In this document: one piece after another, positions 51,657 to 63,262 of the stretch | How the letters are laid out: the number at the start of each line of letters is the position of its first letter | Position numbering within the stretch: position 1 is the stretch's first letter | Assembly: GCA_002013415.1 (NCBI GenBank) | Contig: MAEX01000009.1 | Coordinates: 124,001-188,000, forward strand | DNA: 64,000 nt | Direction of reading: 5' to 3' | From: Mycobacterium sp. D16Q14 | GTDB lineage: Bacteria; Actinomycetota; Actinomycetes; Mycobacteriales; Mycobacteriaceae | Position numbers and translations under genes: made by a program | Notes under the pieces: model-generated | Database searches by the model: none | The model's input: only the letters and a program-made list of their open reading frames with translations | Told to the model about the DNA's origin: nothing

Positions 51657-51907
51657 GCCTTGGAATTGAGCACCTGAAGCACTGTCTCGCTCACGCGCAC
51701 CCGGCACATGGCATTCGCCAGTGCTACGGCGTCCTTGGGTGAGATCTGGGCCACCGCGTTACCGCCCGCTGCCGCCTCCTGAACCGCCGCCAACTTTCCG
51801 GCGTCATCCATCGTGTTGAAGTCCCCGCAGAGGGTGTCGGCGTGAGCAGTTGCCGGAATCGCAACCGATAGAACCAACATGGTCACCAAAACCCCCACGG
51901 TTCGCAT
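51653..51907 (-). CDS. Small secreted protein, HdeA-like cysteine pattern
   Basis: 84 residues. A signal peptide (VGVLVTMLVLSVAIP) ends at AHA-D. The mature 60 residues have DTLCGDFNTMDDAGKLAAVQEA with a later ANAMCRVRVSE, two cysteines 43 residues apart, like small periplasmic HdeA-type proteins. Function is unknown. Its stop overlaps the end of dacB on the other strand, and the gene lies 9 bases after the amidohydrolase gene on the same strand. Confidence 0.7.
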   Translation of the reverse strand: MRTVGVLVTMLVLSVAIPATAHADTLCGDFNTMDDAGKLAAVQEAAAGGNAVAQISPKDAVALANAMCRVRVSETVLQVLNSKA

Positions 51908-51916
51908 GGCCGAACT

Positions 51917-52984
51917 CTAGCGAATCTGTCCGCGCAGCACGACGAGGTCCGGCCGCGACAGCACATGCGGACCGGTGCGCGGGTCTTCGTGATATCCGAC
52001 GACATCGGCGGGTGCGCCGTGCTCGAGTCCCGGCCGCCCCAGCCATTCCCGTGCCCGCCACGAAGCCGCACCCAGCGCATCGGTGGAGTCCATGCCAATG
52101 CGTGAGAGCGCGGCGACCTCATCGGAGATGCGTCCGTGTGCAATTCCGCCGCCGGCATCGGTGCCCGCGTAGATCGGCACTCCGGCGTCATACGCGTTCC
52201 CGAAGGTTGTGTGCAGCCCCTCGTACAGGTCGCGCATGTGTTGGGCGTAGACCGGGTACTTCGCCGCGGAGTCGGCGATTCCCGGGAAGTTCTCGATGTT
52301 GATGACGGTCGGAACGAGCGCGGTGCCGTGCTCGACCATCAAGGCGATGGTCTCATCGGTGAGGCCGGTGCCGTGCTCGATGCAGTCGATCCCGGCACGA
52401 ATCAAGCCCGGTAGCGCGTCCTCGCCGAAGACGTGCGCGGTGACCCGTGCACCGTGGGCATGCGCGGCGTCAATGGCCTGTTCGAGAATCTGGTCCGACC
52501 ACAGTGGTGCCAGGTCGCCGACGGAGCGATCGATCCAGTCCCCCACCAACTTCACCCAGCCGTCACCCCAACGCGCTTGCAGTGCCACGGCTTCCGGAAG
52601 CTGCGATTCGTCCTCGATATCGATGGGCAATCCGGGGATGTAGCGCTTGGGCTTGGCCAGGTGTCTTCCCGCGCGAATGATGCGCGGCAGGTCTTCTCGC
52701 TCGTCGAAACCGCGGGTGTCCACCGGGGACCCGGCGTCACGCAACAGCAGTGCGCCGACGTCACGCTCAGCTTCGGCCTGCGCGACCGCCTCTTCCAGCG
52801 ACGTCGGACCGTGCGGCCCGACACCGACGTGACAGTGCGCGTCGACAAGACCGGGTAGCAGCCACCCGCCGTCGAAGAGGGTGTCGGCGCCCGCGATCGG
52901 TTCGCGGCTTATGACGCCGTCATGCACCCACAGATCGATCGGCTCTTCGAACGGAAGAGTTCGGCCCCGCAGATGCCCGCGCAT
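51917..52984 (-). CDS. Amidohydrolase superfamily protein
   Basis: 355 residues. The metal-dependent hydrolase barrel has DAHCHVG near residue 49 (His-x-His), VTAHVFGEDAL, DCIEHGTGLTDE and YAGTDAGGG, giving the usual His/Lys/Asp metal site. The N-terminal WVHDGVISREPIAGAD and C-terminal AADVVGYHEDPR form the small beta domain. The likely substrate is an imidazolone- or prolidase-type amide. It follows ffh by 4 bases, as in M. tuberculosis (Rv2915c by recollection). Confidence 0.88.
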   Translation of the reverse strand: MRGHLRGRTLPFEEPIDLWVHDGVISREPIAGADTLFDGGWLLPGLVDAHCHVGVGPHGPTSLEEAVAQAEAERDVGALLLRDAGSPVDTRGFDEREDLPRIIRAGRHLAKPKRYIPGLPIDIEDESQLPEAVALQARWGDGWVKLVGDWIDRSVGDLAPLWSDQILEQAIDAAHAHGARVTAHVFGEDALPGLIRAGIDCIEHGTGLTDETIALMVEHGTALVPTVINIENFPGIADSAAKYPVYAQHMRDLYEGLHTTFGNAYDAGVPIYAGTDAGGGIAHGRISDEVAALSRIGMDSTDALGAASWRAREWLGRPGLEHGAPADVVGYHEDPRTGPHVLSRPDLVVLRGQIR

Positions 52985-52988
52985 CGGC

Positions 52989-54551
52989 TCAGTTCTTGGG
53001 GAATTTCAGCTTCGAGATGTCGATATCGGCCAGACCGGGAGGCAGCTCGCCGAGCCCCTCCGGCATCCCGGAGAGGTCGGGGAATCCGGCCGGCATGCCG
53101 GGAGGCATCCCCGGGAATCCGCCCCGGATCTTCGGCTGTGTGGGACCCCGTGAGCCCTTCTTGCCCTTTTTGGTGTTCTTGCCGCCCTTGCGGTTGCTCT
53201 TGCGGTTGATGGCGCCCATACCCATCCGGCCCGCCATCGACGACATCATCTTGCGCGCCTCGAAGAAACGGTCCACAAGCTGATTGACCTCCGAGACCGC
53301 GACCCCGGAACCGTTGGCGATGCGCAGTCGCCGCGAGGCGTTGATGATCTTCGGGTCGGTTCGTTCGGCGGGTGTCATCCCGCGGATGATGGCCTGCACC
53401 CTGTCCAGCTGCTTGTCGTCGACGGCAGCCAGCGCATCCTTCATCTGACCGGCGCCGGGCAGCATGCCCAACAGATTGCCGATGGGTCCCATCTTGCGGA
53501 TCGCGAGCATCTGCTCCAGGAAGTCCTCGAGCGTCAGCTCTCCCGAGGTGATCTTCTCGGCGGCGGCCAGGGACTGTTCGGCATCGAAATGCTGTTCGGC
53601 CTGCTCAATGAGGGACAGCAGATCGCCCATGCCCAGGATGCGGCTTGCCATCCGGTCGGGGTGGAAGACGTCGAAGTCCTCAAGCTTTTCGCCGGTCGAC
53701 GCGAACAAGATCGGGGTGCCGGTAATCTCACGCACCGAAAGCGCGGCACCACCGCGGGCATCGCCGTCGAGCTTGGTCAGGACCACACCGGTGAATCCGA
53801 CACCCGCGCGGAAGGCCTCGGCGGTGCTCACCGCGTCCTGACCGATCATGGCGTCGAGGACGAAGAGCACCTCGTCGGGGTCGACGGCGTCACGGATGCG
53901 GGCCGCCTGGTCCATCAGTTCGGCATCGATACCGAGACGGCCTGCGGTGTCGACGAGCACCACGTCGAAGTGCTGAGCCTTCGCATGGGCGAGGCCGTCG
54001 CGGGCCACCGCGACCGGATCGCCGACCAGTGAGCCGACCTCCAGCCCGCCGGGCGCGGCACCCGGATGCGGTGCGTAGACGGAGACTCCGGCGCGCTCAC
54101 CGACCACCTGCAGCTGGTTCACCGCGCCCGGGCGCTGCAGGTCGCAGGCCACGAGAAGCGGCGTATGTCCTTGCCCCTTAAGCCATTTCGCGAGCTTTCC
54201 GGCAAGGGTCGTCTTACCGGCACCCTGCAGACCCGCGAGCATGACAACGGTCGGCGGGGTCTTGGCGAAGGCCAGTTGACGGGTTTCCCCGCCGAGGATG
54301 CCGATCAGCTCATCGTTGACGATCTTGACGACCTGCTGCGCCGGGTTCAGCGCGCCGGAAACCTCGGCTCCCTTGGCACGTTCCTTGATGCGCCCGATGA
54401 AGGTTCGCACGACGGGCAGCGCGACATCGGCTTCCAGCAGCGCCAGCCGGATGGTCCGGCAGGTCGCATCGATATCGGCGTCGGACAGACGTCCCTTGCC
54501 CCGTAGGCCAGCAAGGGCATCGGTCAACCGGTCAGACAGCGATTCAAACAC
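52989..54551 (-). CDS. ffh: Signal recognition particle protein Ffh
   Basis: 520 residues from a GTG at 54551 (FESLSDRLTDALAGLRGKG). The NG GTPase domain has GLQGAGKTTLAGKL, VLVDTAGRL and LTKLDGDARGGAALS. The Met-rich M domain binds 4.5S RNA and signal peptides; its end is Met/Pro/Gly-rich (GMPPGMPAGFPDLSGMPEG). It targets proteins to the Sec translocon together with FtsY at the other end of this region. A long open frame to 54602 upstream has no support. Confidence 0.95.
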   Translation of the reverse strand: MFESLSDRLTDALAGLRGKGRLSDADIDATCRTIRLALLEADVALPVVRTFIGRIKERAKGAEVSGALNPAQQVVKIVNDELIGILGGETRQLAFAKTPPTVVMLAGLQGAGKTTLAGKLAKWLKGQGHTPLLVACDLQRPGAVNQLQVVGERAGVSVYAPHPGAAPGGLEVGSLVGDPVAVARDGLAHAKAQHFDVVLVDTAGRLGIDAELMDQAARIRDAVDPDEVLFVLDAMIGQDAVSTAEAFRAGVGFTGVVLTKLDGDARGGAALSVREITGTPILFASTGEKLEDFDVFHPDRMASRILGMGDLLSLIEQAEQHFDAEQSLAAAEKITSGELTLEDFLEQMLAIRKMGPIGNLLGMLPGAGQMKDALAAVDDKQLDRVQAIIRGMTPAERTDPKIINASRRLRIANGSGVAVSEVNQLVDRFFEARKMMSSMAGRMGMGAINRKSNRKGGKNTKKGKKGSRGPTQPKIRGGFPGMPPGMPAGFPDLSGMPEGLGELPPGLADIDISKLKFPKN

Positions 54552-54608
54552 GTCGACCAGCCTAGCTGGCTGCCCCTTTTGTGCCTCCGTCGTGGCGGAC
54601 AATCGGGA

Positions 54609-55114
54609 TCAGCTAGACCTCGCCCGCCGATTCCGCGCGTACCCGGTGACTGGAGGTTGCGGGCGCAGTCGCGGAATGAGAGTGCCGGCGAGGCCGCGCA
54701 GGCTCCAACCTATGAGGCTCAGGTAGTCGATGCTGTCACGCCAGAAGACGACTTTGTCATCGACAAACCTCATGGTGGCTTTGATTCGGAACCGGACCCA
54801 TAGGGGGCCGAGCTTGGCGATGTCGATGCGGTCACTGATCCACCTCGCCGCCCAGTTCCACGACACTGAGCGGTGACACGGTGAGTCCGGAGACGCACTC
54901 CCGGAAACCCCGCGCCCAGGCAGGTCTGAGGTTCTCCTTGCCCTTGATCTTCGGGACGGGTGCGAGCACGTGCTCGACGCCGTCCGAGAAGAACTTCAGA
55001 TAGCCGTCGGAGATCCAGAGCCGCCATCGTGGCGAAGGCGTCCTTCACAAGCTCCACACGCGTGTGGAGGTTCGGCGGGTGCGCCCCGCTCGTTCGATCC
55101 TCAAGAAATGCCAT
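54609..55114 (-). pseudogene. NTF2-like (limonene-epoxide-hydrolase/SnoaL-type) gene with two frameshifts
   Basis: On the minus strand three reading frames carry consecutive pieces of one NTF2-like protein. From 55114 the first reads HTRVELVKDAFATMAA. A second, after a shift near 55000, reads DGYLKFFSDGVEHVLAPVPK to about 54845. A third from near 54837 reads DRIDIAKLGPLWVRFRIKAT and WRDSIDYLSLIGWSL, ending at 54609. In one frame this would be a roughly 165-residue epoxide-hydrolase-like enzyme. The ordered match across frames marks recent decay. It lies between ffh and glnD. Confidence 0.8.
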
Positions 55115-55190
55115 GCCCTGACGATCGCCCGTGACCTGCTGCCATCACTACCCTCAGCGCTGCCACCCACTGCCACATCGCTTGTGCGTG

Positions 55191-57569
55191 CTAGCTGGCG
55201 GCCTTCTTCGGCTCAGGCGCGGCGGCTGGCAGCACCGAAGCGATGGCCGCCTCCAGCACCGCCTGCTCCGGTCCGGTGCTCAGACAGAAGGTGTCGACCA
55301 CCGAGGAACCCAGCGTGTTGACTCTGGCCCACGCGATATCCACGCCGTGCCGCTCCAGGGTCGCGGTGATACGCGCCAGCAGCCCCGGCGCGTCGGAGGT
55401 GCGGATCTCCACGATCTGTTGATCGGCGTTGCCGGCGGGCTCGAACCAGCGGATACGCGGTGGCGCGGGCGCGTAATTGGTGGGGACAGCGGGTGTCGCA
55501 TCCCCGACGAGGCCGCTTCCGAACTGTGCGGACTCGCGTTCGCGCTCGTCGAGTGCCGCGATGATGTCGGTATCGCCGTCCAGAGCCGAGATCAGCTGCT
55601 GACGCAGCAGCCCGGCCGCTGGAGGTGAACCGAACCGCGGCGACACCTCGAAGGTGTTGATGGCCGACCCGGCATGGCTCGCCACCGAAGCCGAGAACAC
55701 GCGCAAGGAGTTCAGCGACAGCACCCCGGCGGCCTTGGACAGCAGCCCGCGCTGATCGGGCGCGATCATGCTCACGGTGTACATGTGGGGTGATCCCGCG
55801 GGCACCAGCCGTACCTGCACTCCCCCGTCGGTTGCCAACGAAAGTAGTTCCGGGTCAATCGGATCGGGTTCGGGAAGCTGTTCACCGCGCATCACCATCC
55901 GGCATTTGCGCACCAACTCCCCGATCAGCGACGACTTCCAATCGCCCCACACCCCGGGGCCGGTAGCCAGCGAGTCCGCCTCGGCGAGCTGTTGCAGCAG
56001 CTCCAGGAGCAGGAGATCACCGCCGAGCGTGTTGACCACGGTGTCAATGGTTTCCGGGTCGGCGAGGTCACGCCGCGTCGCGGTGTTGGGCAGCAATAGG
56101 TGATAGCGCACGATCTTGGACAGCAGCTCCACGTCGGAGGGCCACAGACCCAGTCGGGTGCCGATCTGCACGGCCAGGTCAGCGCCGACGACACTGTGAT
56201 CACCGCCGCGGCCCTTGCCGATGTCGTGCACCAGCGCACCGAGAATCAATAGATCGGGCCGAGAGACTCTGGTGGTGAACGCGCTCGCCTGCGCGACCGT
56301 CTCGACCAGATGCCTGTCCACAGTCCAGATGTGCACGATGTCGCGCGGCGGCAGGTCTCGCACCGGGCCCCATTCCGGAAAAAGCCGGCCCCACAATCCA
56401 GTTCGGTCCAGTGCCTCGATGGTGGCTACCGCATGACGGCCGGCCTCCAGCAGCACCAGCAGATCCTTGAGTGCCTCTCGGGGCCAGGGCGCGCGAAGCT
56501 CCGGAGCGGACTCGGCAAGACGACCCAACGTGGACGCGGAGATCGGCAGACCGGTGGTCGCCGATGCCGCTGCCACACGCAAGATCAGCGACGGGTCACG
56601 TTCCGGGCGGGCGTCACGGGCAAGCACCACCTCTCCGGCATGCTCCACCACCCCTTCGTCGATCGGACGTCGGACCGTGCGTCGGAGCACCGAAATACCC
56701 CGTCGGGGAATTGCATTGGCGGCCGCGCGCAGTCCGACATCCACCGAGTAGCTGATGGTGCGGGCCGCGTCGGACAGCATCCTGGCCAGGTCGAACCGAT
56801 CGCCAACGCGCAGCGCCGCACCGATTTCGTCGGCGAATTGAGCCAGCAGCTGATCGCGCTCTCGCCCGGCGACTCGATGCAATTCGGTGCGAACATCCAG
56901 GATGACCGAATGTGCGCCATCGAACGACTTCGCCAGACCGGTGTCGGTGAGCTGAGCAATGGCCAACGCGCGCAAGAGCTGAACATCACGCAGACCACCG
57001 CGGCCGGACTTGAGATCGGGTTCGGCCCGGTGTGCGATCTCACCGCTGCGCCGCCATCGCGCTTGCGTGTACTCGATCAGTTCGTCGAGTCGAGTCCGGA
57101 TCTGCGAACGCCATTGCTGGCGCACTCCGCCGATCATCAGACTGGACAGCTGCGCGTCCCCGGCGATGTGCCTGGCATCGAGCAGCGACAGCGCCGCTGA
57201 CATCTCCTGCCCGGCGACATGCAAGGTGTCGGCAACTGTCCGGACACTGTGATCGAGCCGAATATTGGCGTCCCACAACGGATACCACAACCCGTCGGCG
57301 ACCTCACTGAGAGTCTCCGGCGCGATGTTCTCGTCGTGCAGGAGTACCAGATCCAGATCCGAGTGCGGCAGCATCTCACGTCGACCCAGGCCGCCGAGTG
57401 CCACGATGGCGAATCCACTGGAGTCGGTGATGCCGACCTCGGCGGCCTTAGTTGTCAGCCACAGCTCATTGAGGTCGGTCATTGCCTCACGAATCGCCCC
57501 GGCGTTGAGCCGGCCGCTCTCACCGAGCAGCTGCGCCCTGGCGGCCACGAGGTCCGTTGCGGCGCCCAT
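55191..57569 (-). CDS. glnD: [Protein-PII] uridylyl/adenylyltransferase GlnD
   Basis: 792 residues. Domains in order: nucleotidyltransferase ([22 protein letters not shown], with the GS...DxD motif as SDLDLVLL), a central HD domain ([17 protein letters not shown]), and two C-terminal ACT repeats ([16 protein letters not shown] and [18 protein letters not shown]). In actinobacteria this enzyme adenylylates PII at Tyr51. It is downstream of glnB and amtB in the same operon, as in M. tuberculosis. It links nitrogen status to glutamine synthetase and transport. Confidence 0.94.
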   Translation of the reverse strand: MGAATDLVAARAQLLGESGRLNAGAIREAMTDLNELWLTTKAAEVGITDSSGFAIVALGGLGRREMLPHSDLDLVLLHDENIAPETLSEVADGLWYPLWDANIRLDHSVRTVADTLHVAGQEMSAALSLLDARHIAGDAQLSSLMIGGVRQQWRSQIRTRLDELIEYTQARWRRSGEIAHRAEPDLKSGRGGLRDVQLLRALAIAQLTDTGLAKSFDGAHSVILDVRTELHRVAGRERDQLLAQFADEIGAALRVGDRFDLARMLSDAARTISYSVDVGLRAAANAIPRRGISVLRRTVRRPIDEGVVEHAGEVVLARDARPERDPSLILRVAAASATTGLPISASTLGRLAESAPELRAPWPREALKDLLVLLEAGRHAVATIEALDRTGLWGRLFPEWGPVRDLPPRDIVHIWTVDRHLVETVAQASAFTTRVSRPDLLILGALVHDIGKGRGGDHSVVGADLAVQIGTRLGLWPSDVELLSKIVRYHLLLPNTATRRDLADPETIDTVVNTLGGDLLLLELLQQLAEADSLATGPGVWGDWKSSLIGELVRKCRMVMRGEQLPEPDPIDPELLSLATDGGVQVRLVPAGSPHMYTVSMIAPDQRGLLSKAAGVLSLNSLRVFSASVASHAGSAINTFEVSPRFGSPPAAGLLRQQLISALDGDTDIIAALDERERESAQFGSGLVGDATPAVPTNYAPAPPRIRWFEPAGNADQQIVEIRTSDAPGLLARITATLERHGVDIAWARVNTLGSSVVDTFCLSTGPEQAVLEAAIASVLPAAAPEPKKAAS

Positions 57570-57605
57570 GTGATTTCCGTCCTAAGCGGTTAGAGGGCCC
57601 AAGCC

Positions 57606-59335
<1,730 letters not shown>

Positions 59336-59370
59336 TAGCGGCATTCCTCTCGGGGATCTTGAAGCTTGAA

Positions 59371-59386
59371 CTCTGCCCATGCAGAG
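59371..59386. promoter_or_regulatory. Hairpin in the amtB leader
   Basis: CTCTGC (59371-59376) and GCAGAG (59381-59386) flank CCAT, a short stem-loop between the GlnR-type box and the amtB start. Confidence 0.35.
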
Positions 59387-59420
59387 TGCGCAGCGGATGT
59401 TTCCGAGAGGGCTCGCGTGT

Positions 59421-59436
59421 GTTTCGCGTCTGTTAC
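59421..59436 (-). promoter_or_regulatory. GlnR-type box upstream of amtB
   Basis: On the minus strand GTAAC-N6-GAAAC (plus strand GTTTC 59421-59425, GTTAC 59432-59436) matches the actinobacterial GlnR consensus GTnAC-N6-GaAAC as I remember it. It lies 86 bases upstream of the amtB GTG, the expected place for nitrogen-limitation activation. Confidence 0.7.
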
Positions 59437-59446
59437 CGGTTGTTCC

Positions 59447-60784
59447 CTACCCGAGCAGGGCGTCGACGAAGGCCGGCGGCTCGAACGGGGCAAGATCGTC
59501 TGGCCCCTCCCCGAGGCCAACAAGCTTCACCGGTACGCCAAGTTCGCGCTGCACATGAAAAACGATGCCGCCCTTGGCTGTTCCGTCAAGTTTGGTGAGC
59601 ACCACACCGGTGATGTCCACCACGTCAGCGAACACGCGTGCCTGCGCCAAACCGTTCTGCCCGATGGTGGAGTCGAGAACCAGCAGGACCTCGTCCACCT
59701 CGGCGCGGCGCTCCACGACACGTTTGATCTTGCCGAGCTCATCCATGAGACCGGTCTTCGTGTGCAGTCGCCCGGCGGTGTCGACCACCACGACATCCGC
59801 GCCGTCCCGGATCCCAGCGTCAACGGCATCGAACGCGACCGACGCGGGATCTGCGCCCTCGGCACCGCGCACCACCTGGGCACCCACGCGCTGCCCCCAG
59901 GCCTGCAGCTGATCGGCCGCGGCGGCACGAAAGGTGTCAGCGGCCCCGAGCACGACCCGGCGTCCATCGGCGACCAGCACGCGGGCCAACTTGCCGACGG
60001 TGGTGGTCTTACCCGTGCCGTTCACCCCGACGATGAGCAGCACCGAAGGCTTGTCGTTGTGCGGCAGCGCCTTGATCGACCGGTCAAGGTCTGGCCGCAG
60101 CTCGTCGATGAGCACCTCGCGCAGCAGTGCCCGTGCCTGCGACTCGGTGCGCACGCTGCGTGCCGCCATCTCGCTGCGCAACCTGTCCACGATCGAGGTG
60201 GTGACCGCGGTGCCGAGGTCGGCGATCAGCAGGGTGTCCTCGACCTCCTCCCACGATTCCTCGTCGAGGTCTCCGGCACCCAGCAGCCCAAGCAGGCCCC
60301 TGCCCACGGCGTTCTGCGAGCTGGCCAGCCGTCCCCGCAACCGATCGAGTCGCCCCGCCACCGGTGCGATCTCATCGAGTACTGCGACGGGCTCCGGTTC
60401 AGGCTCCGGTTCGGGTGCCGCGACGGGCTCCGGTTCCGGTTCGGGTGCCGCGACGGGCTCCGGCTCCGGCTCGGGCACCGGAGCCGGCTCCGGTAGCTCG
60501 ACATTGGAAATAGTGCGCCGGGGTGCGTCCCGCGGAATTTCGGCGTCATCGCCCACGCTGGGCACGGGGGTCGCTTGCGCACCGCCCTCGCTGAAGGTGA
60601 TGGTGGAGCCGGCGGTGTACCCGCCGGAACGGTCGGCCGGTGTGGCGCCCTCGGTGATCCCCGTGTTTTTGTCGGAACGTGTCAGGCTGATACGACGGGA
60701 GCGGTAACGCACCAGTCCGAAAACCAATGCAGCAAAAACCACGACGGCGACGATCGCTATGGCGATCCACACTTCAAGAGGCAC
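59447..60784 (-). CDS. ftsY: Signal recognition particle receptor FtsY
   Basis: 445 residues from a GTG at 60784 ([18 protein letters not shown]), which gives an N-terminal membrane helix. An acidic A domain with Pro/Glu repeats ([17 protein letters not shown]) follows, then the NG GTPase with [39 protein letters not shown] and [11 protein letters not shown]. It receives ribosome-nascent chain-SRP complexes. An open frame reaching 61060 is not supported. Its start is divergent from the type 2 isomerase with almost no space between. Confidence 0.94.
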   Translation of the reverse strand: MPLEVWIAIAIVAVVVFAALVFGLVRYRSRRISLTRSDKNTGITEGATPADRSGGYTAGSTITFSEGGAQATPVPSVGDDAEIPRDAPRRTISNVELPEPAPVPEPEPEPVAAPEPEPEPVAAPEPEPEPEPVAVLDEIAPVAGRLDRLRGRLASSQNAVGRGLLGLLGAGDLDEESWEEVEDTLLIADLGTAVTTSIVDRLRSEMAARSVRTESQARALLREVLIDELRPDLDRSIKALPHNDKPSVLLIVGVNGTGKTTTVGKLARVLVADGRRVVLGAADTFRAAAADQLQAWGQRVGAQVVRGAEGADPASVAFDAVDAGIRDGADVVVVDTAGRLHTKTGLMDELGKIKRVVERRAEVDEVLLVLDSTIGQNGLAQARVFADVVDITGVVLTKLDGTAKGGIVFHVQRELGVPVKLVGLGEGPDDLAPFEPPAFVDALLG

Positions 60785-60791
60785 CAGGGCA

Positions 60792-61811
60792 TTGTTACAG
60801 GAACGCAAGAAGCGCCACATTGACGCCTGCCTGAGCGATCCAGTGCAGTACGTCACCCGAACCACCGGCCTGGAACGACTCGACCTGCCGTATATGGCGT
60901 TGCCGAACTCCAACCTGGCCCGGGTTGACCTGTCCACCGAGTTCCTGGGCAGGCGATTGGCCGCTCCGGTCCTCATCGGCGCCATGACGGGCGGCGCGAA
61001 GCTTTCGGCCACCATCAATCGCAACCTCGCGGCCGCCGCCCAAGAGCTGGGCATCGGCATGATGCTCGGTTCTCAACGGGTGATGCTGGTCGATCCCGCG
61101 AGCGCCGACACCTTCGCCGTGCGCGAGGTGGCGCCCGACATCTTGCTCATTGGCAACATCGGGCTCGCACAACTCGGCAACATTGCCGCTGCCGCGCAGC
61201 TCACCGACCTGGTGCGGCGGGTCGGAGCGGACGCGCTGGCGGTGCACACCAATCCGCTGCAAGAGGCCGTGCAGCCCGACGGCGATACCGATTTCACTGG
61301 CCAGGTGTACCGGCTCGCAGAGCTGACCCATGCGGTTGATTTCCCCGTGCTGCTCAAGGAGGTCGGTCACGGAATCAGCGGGGCCGCCGCGCGGCGCCTC
61401 GGCGGATGCCGACTCGCGGCCATAGACGTCGCGGGTGCCGGCGGCACGTCCTGGGCCCGGGTCGAGCAGTTCGTTCGGTTCGGCGCCATTGCCTCGCCCG
61501 AGCTCGCCGAATGGGGCATCCCGACGGCTGAGGCCCTCGTCGAGGTGCATGCCGAGCTGCCGCATCTGCCCCTGATTGGCTCAGGCGGAATACGCACCGG
61601 CATGGATGCCGCCAAGGCGATCGCGCTGGGAGCGAGCGTTGTGTCCGTCGCGCTCCCGCTCCTGGCGCCAGCGGTGCAATCGCCGCAGGCCGTGATCGCC
61701 TGGTTCGAACACTTCCTCGACGAGCTGCGCATCGCCATGCACTGCGCCGACGTCAACACGATCGCGGATCTGAGTCGAATTTCACTGCGTCCCCGTCCAA
61801 GCCCCCGCTAA
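60792..61811 (+). CDS. fni: Type 2 isopentenyl-diphosphate delta-isomerase
   Basis: 339 residues from a TTG at 60792; an ATG at 60759 is possible but would overlap the ftsY start region. It shows the Idi-2/Fni fold: [10 protein letters not shown] near the N-terminus, [65 protein letters not shown] and [19 protein letters not shown]. It converts IPP to DMAPP with reduced FMN. M. tuberculosis uses a type 1 enzyme, so this distinguishes the lineage. Start codons of fni and ftsY are 7 bases apart. Confidence 0.9.
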   Translation: MLQERKKRHIDACLSDPVQYVTRTTGLERLDLPYMALPNSNLARVDLSTEFLGRRLAAPVLIGAMTGGAKLSATINRNLAAAAQELGIGMMLGSQRVMLVDPASADTFAVREVAPDILLIGNIGLAQLGNIAAAAQLTDLVRRVGADALAVHTNPLQEAVQPDGDTDFTGQVYRLAELTHAVDFPVLLKEVGHGISGAAARRLGGCRLAAIDVAGAGGTSWARVEQFVRFGAIASPELAEWGIPTAEALVEVHAELPHLPLIGSGGIRTGMDAAKAIALGASVVSVALPLLAPAVQSPQAVIAWFEHFLDELRIAMHCADVNTIADLSRISLRPRPSPR

Positions 61812-61869
61812 ACCGAAGACACCCGTCATACACTGCGGGAGTCACATCTCGTCCCAGGAGGTTCTTGGC

Positions 61870-62406
61870 ATGAATATCCAATTCGGGGGACGTAACAAGT
61901 TTCGGGCCCAGAAGGTTCGGACACTGACGAGGACCCTTGCGGTCGCCGTCGCACTGTTGTTGATATCGGCCGGCATCGTCCGGGCGCCGGCGGCGCGCGC
62001 CGATTCCCTACTCGATTTCACCGGTACCACCGTCTCGGGCACACCCTTCAACGGGGCCAGCCTCAAAGGCAAGCCGGTCGTGCTGTGGTTCTGGGCTGCG
62101 TATTGCCCGTTCTGCAATGGCGAAGGACCGCATGTGAGTGCGGTATCGGCGGCGAACCCCCGCGTCACTTTCGTCGGCATCTCCGGCCGCGGTTCCGTGG
62201 GAGATATGGAGGGATTCATCTCGCGCTACAACCTCCACTTCACCAATCTCAATGATGCCGACGGTTCGCTGTGGCGGCAGTTCGGAGTGCCCTGGCAGCC
62301 GGCGTACTTGTTCATCAACTCCAACGGAACCTCAGACTTTGTGAACAACCCGACGTCATCGATGTCCGAGCAGGAGCTCAGCGACCGGGTGAAGGCACTC
62401 AGCTGA
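61870..62406 (+). CDS. Secreted thioredoxin-like disulfide oxidoreductase (DsbE/DsbF/MPT53-like)
   Basis: 178 residues. The signal peptide (TLAVAVALLLISAGIV) ends near ARADS. The thioredoxin fold has the active site WFWAAYCPFCNGE (Cys79, Cys82), then VGISGRGSV, VPWQPAYLFIN with the conserved cis-Pro. It acts outside the membrane on exported thiols. It is followed immediately by a CcdA-like gene, the usual reductant supply, as with mpt53 and its neighbour in M. tuberculosis, although their chromosomal position differs here. Confidence 0.9.
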   Translation: MNIQFGGRNKFRAQKVRTLTRTLAVAVALLLISAGIVRAPAARADSLLDFTGTTVSGTPFNGASLKGKPVVLWFWAAYCPFCNGEGPHVSAVSAANPRVTFVGISGRGSVGDMEGFISRYNLHFTNLNDADGSLWRQFGVPWQPAYLFINSNGTSDFVNNPTSSMSEQELSDRVKALS

Positions 62407-63239
62407 CATCTCTGGCTTTTGCGGCCGGGCTCATCGCCGCGCTCAACCCGTGCGGTTTTGCCTTGCTCCCGGTCTATCTCGCACTCGTCGTGCGCGGACC
62501 TGGTGCCGATATCGGGAAGTCGCGGGCGCTCGGCCGCGCCGTCATCGCCACTGTGGTGATGGCGGCGGGGTTCGTCGCGGTCTTTACCGTCTTCGGGTTG
62601 TTGACGGTGTCGGTCGCGTCCGTGGTACAGCGTTATTTGCCTTTTGTAACAGTCGTTTTCGGAATCGGGCTGGTGATTCTGGGGCTGTGGCTGCTCTCGG
62701 GCCGCGACATCATCGCGCTCATGCCCAAGGTGCTCGATGCGAACGCTCCCACCACCCGGCTGGGTTCCATGTTCGGCTATGGCGTGGGATACGCGGTCGC
62801 GTCACTGTCCTGCACCATCGGCCCGTTCCTCGCGGTGACCAGCACGACCTTCGAGAGTGGCTCTTTGTTCGACGGTGTCATGGTCTACCTGGCCTACGCC
62901 GCCGGTATCACCCTCGTGGTGGGCACGCTGGCCGTATCCACCGCACTGGCAAGCACGGTGCTGTTGAACGGCATGCGCCGCGCACTGCCGTACTTGAACC
63001 GGATCAGCGGTGGCATCCTGCTTATAGTCGGCGCTTACGTGGGCTATTACGGCAGCTACGAGGTCAGGTTGTTCCACGCCAATGGCAACCCGGATGACCC
63101 GATCATCAACGCGGCCGGGAGGATTCAGCGCGCGATCTCTGGCTGGGTGTATCTGCACGGTGCCTGGCCGTGGTTGTTCATCCTCGGCTTAGCGGCGGTC
63201 GGTGCGGCTATTTGGTGGCGCAATACCGCCAAGGAATAG
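62403..63239 (+). CDS. CcdA/DsbD-like cytochrome c biogenesis membrane protein
   Basis: 278 residues with at least six membrane helices. Active Cys are in AALNPCGFALLPVYLALV and VASLSCTIGPFLAV, which carry electrons through the membrane to extracytoplasmic thioredoxins. No ATG, GTG or TTG precedes the first helix in this frame within reach; the most likely start is CTG at 62403, overlapping the upstream stop (CTGA). Alternatively the start lies far upstream inside the previous gene. It works with the thioredoxin-like protein in front. Confidence 0.85.
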   Translation: MTSLAFAAGLIAALNPCGFALLPVYLALVVRGPGADIGKSRALGRAVIATVVMAAGFVAVFTVFGLLTVSVASVVQRYLPFVTVVFGIGLVILGLWLLSGRDIIALMPKVLDANAPTTRLGSMFGYGVGYAVASLSCTIGPFLAVTSTTFESGSLFDGVMVYLAYAAGITLVVGTLAVSTALASTVLLNGMRRALPYLNRISGGILLIVGAYVGYYGSYEVRLFHANGNPDDPIINAAGRIQRAISGWVYLHGAWPWLFILGLAAVGAAIWWRNTAKE

Positions 63240-63250
63240 CACCCCGGGCG

Positions 63251-63256
63251 TAGGAT
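63251..63256 (+). promoter_or_regulatory. Possible -10 element for a leaderless transcript
   Basis: TAGGAT at 63251-63256 lies seven bases before the ATG of the Cys-rich peptide at 63263. If used as a -10 box, transcription would begin at the start codon, as is common for mycobacterial leaderless mRNAs. Confidence 0.4.
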
Positions 63257-63262
63257 ATATGC

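Noticed and set aside
55064..55321. Short plus-strand frame between the NTF2-like pseudogene and glnD
   Set aside because: It lies mostly antisense to glnD and the pseudogene and shows no motif.
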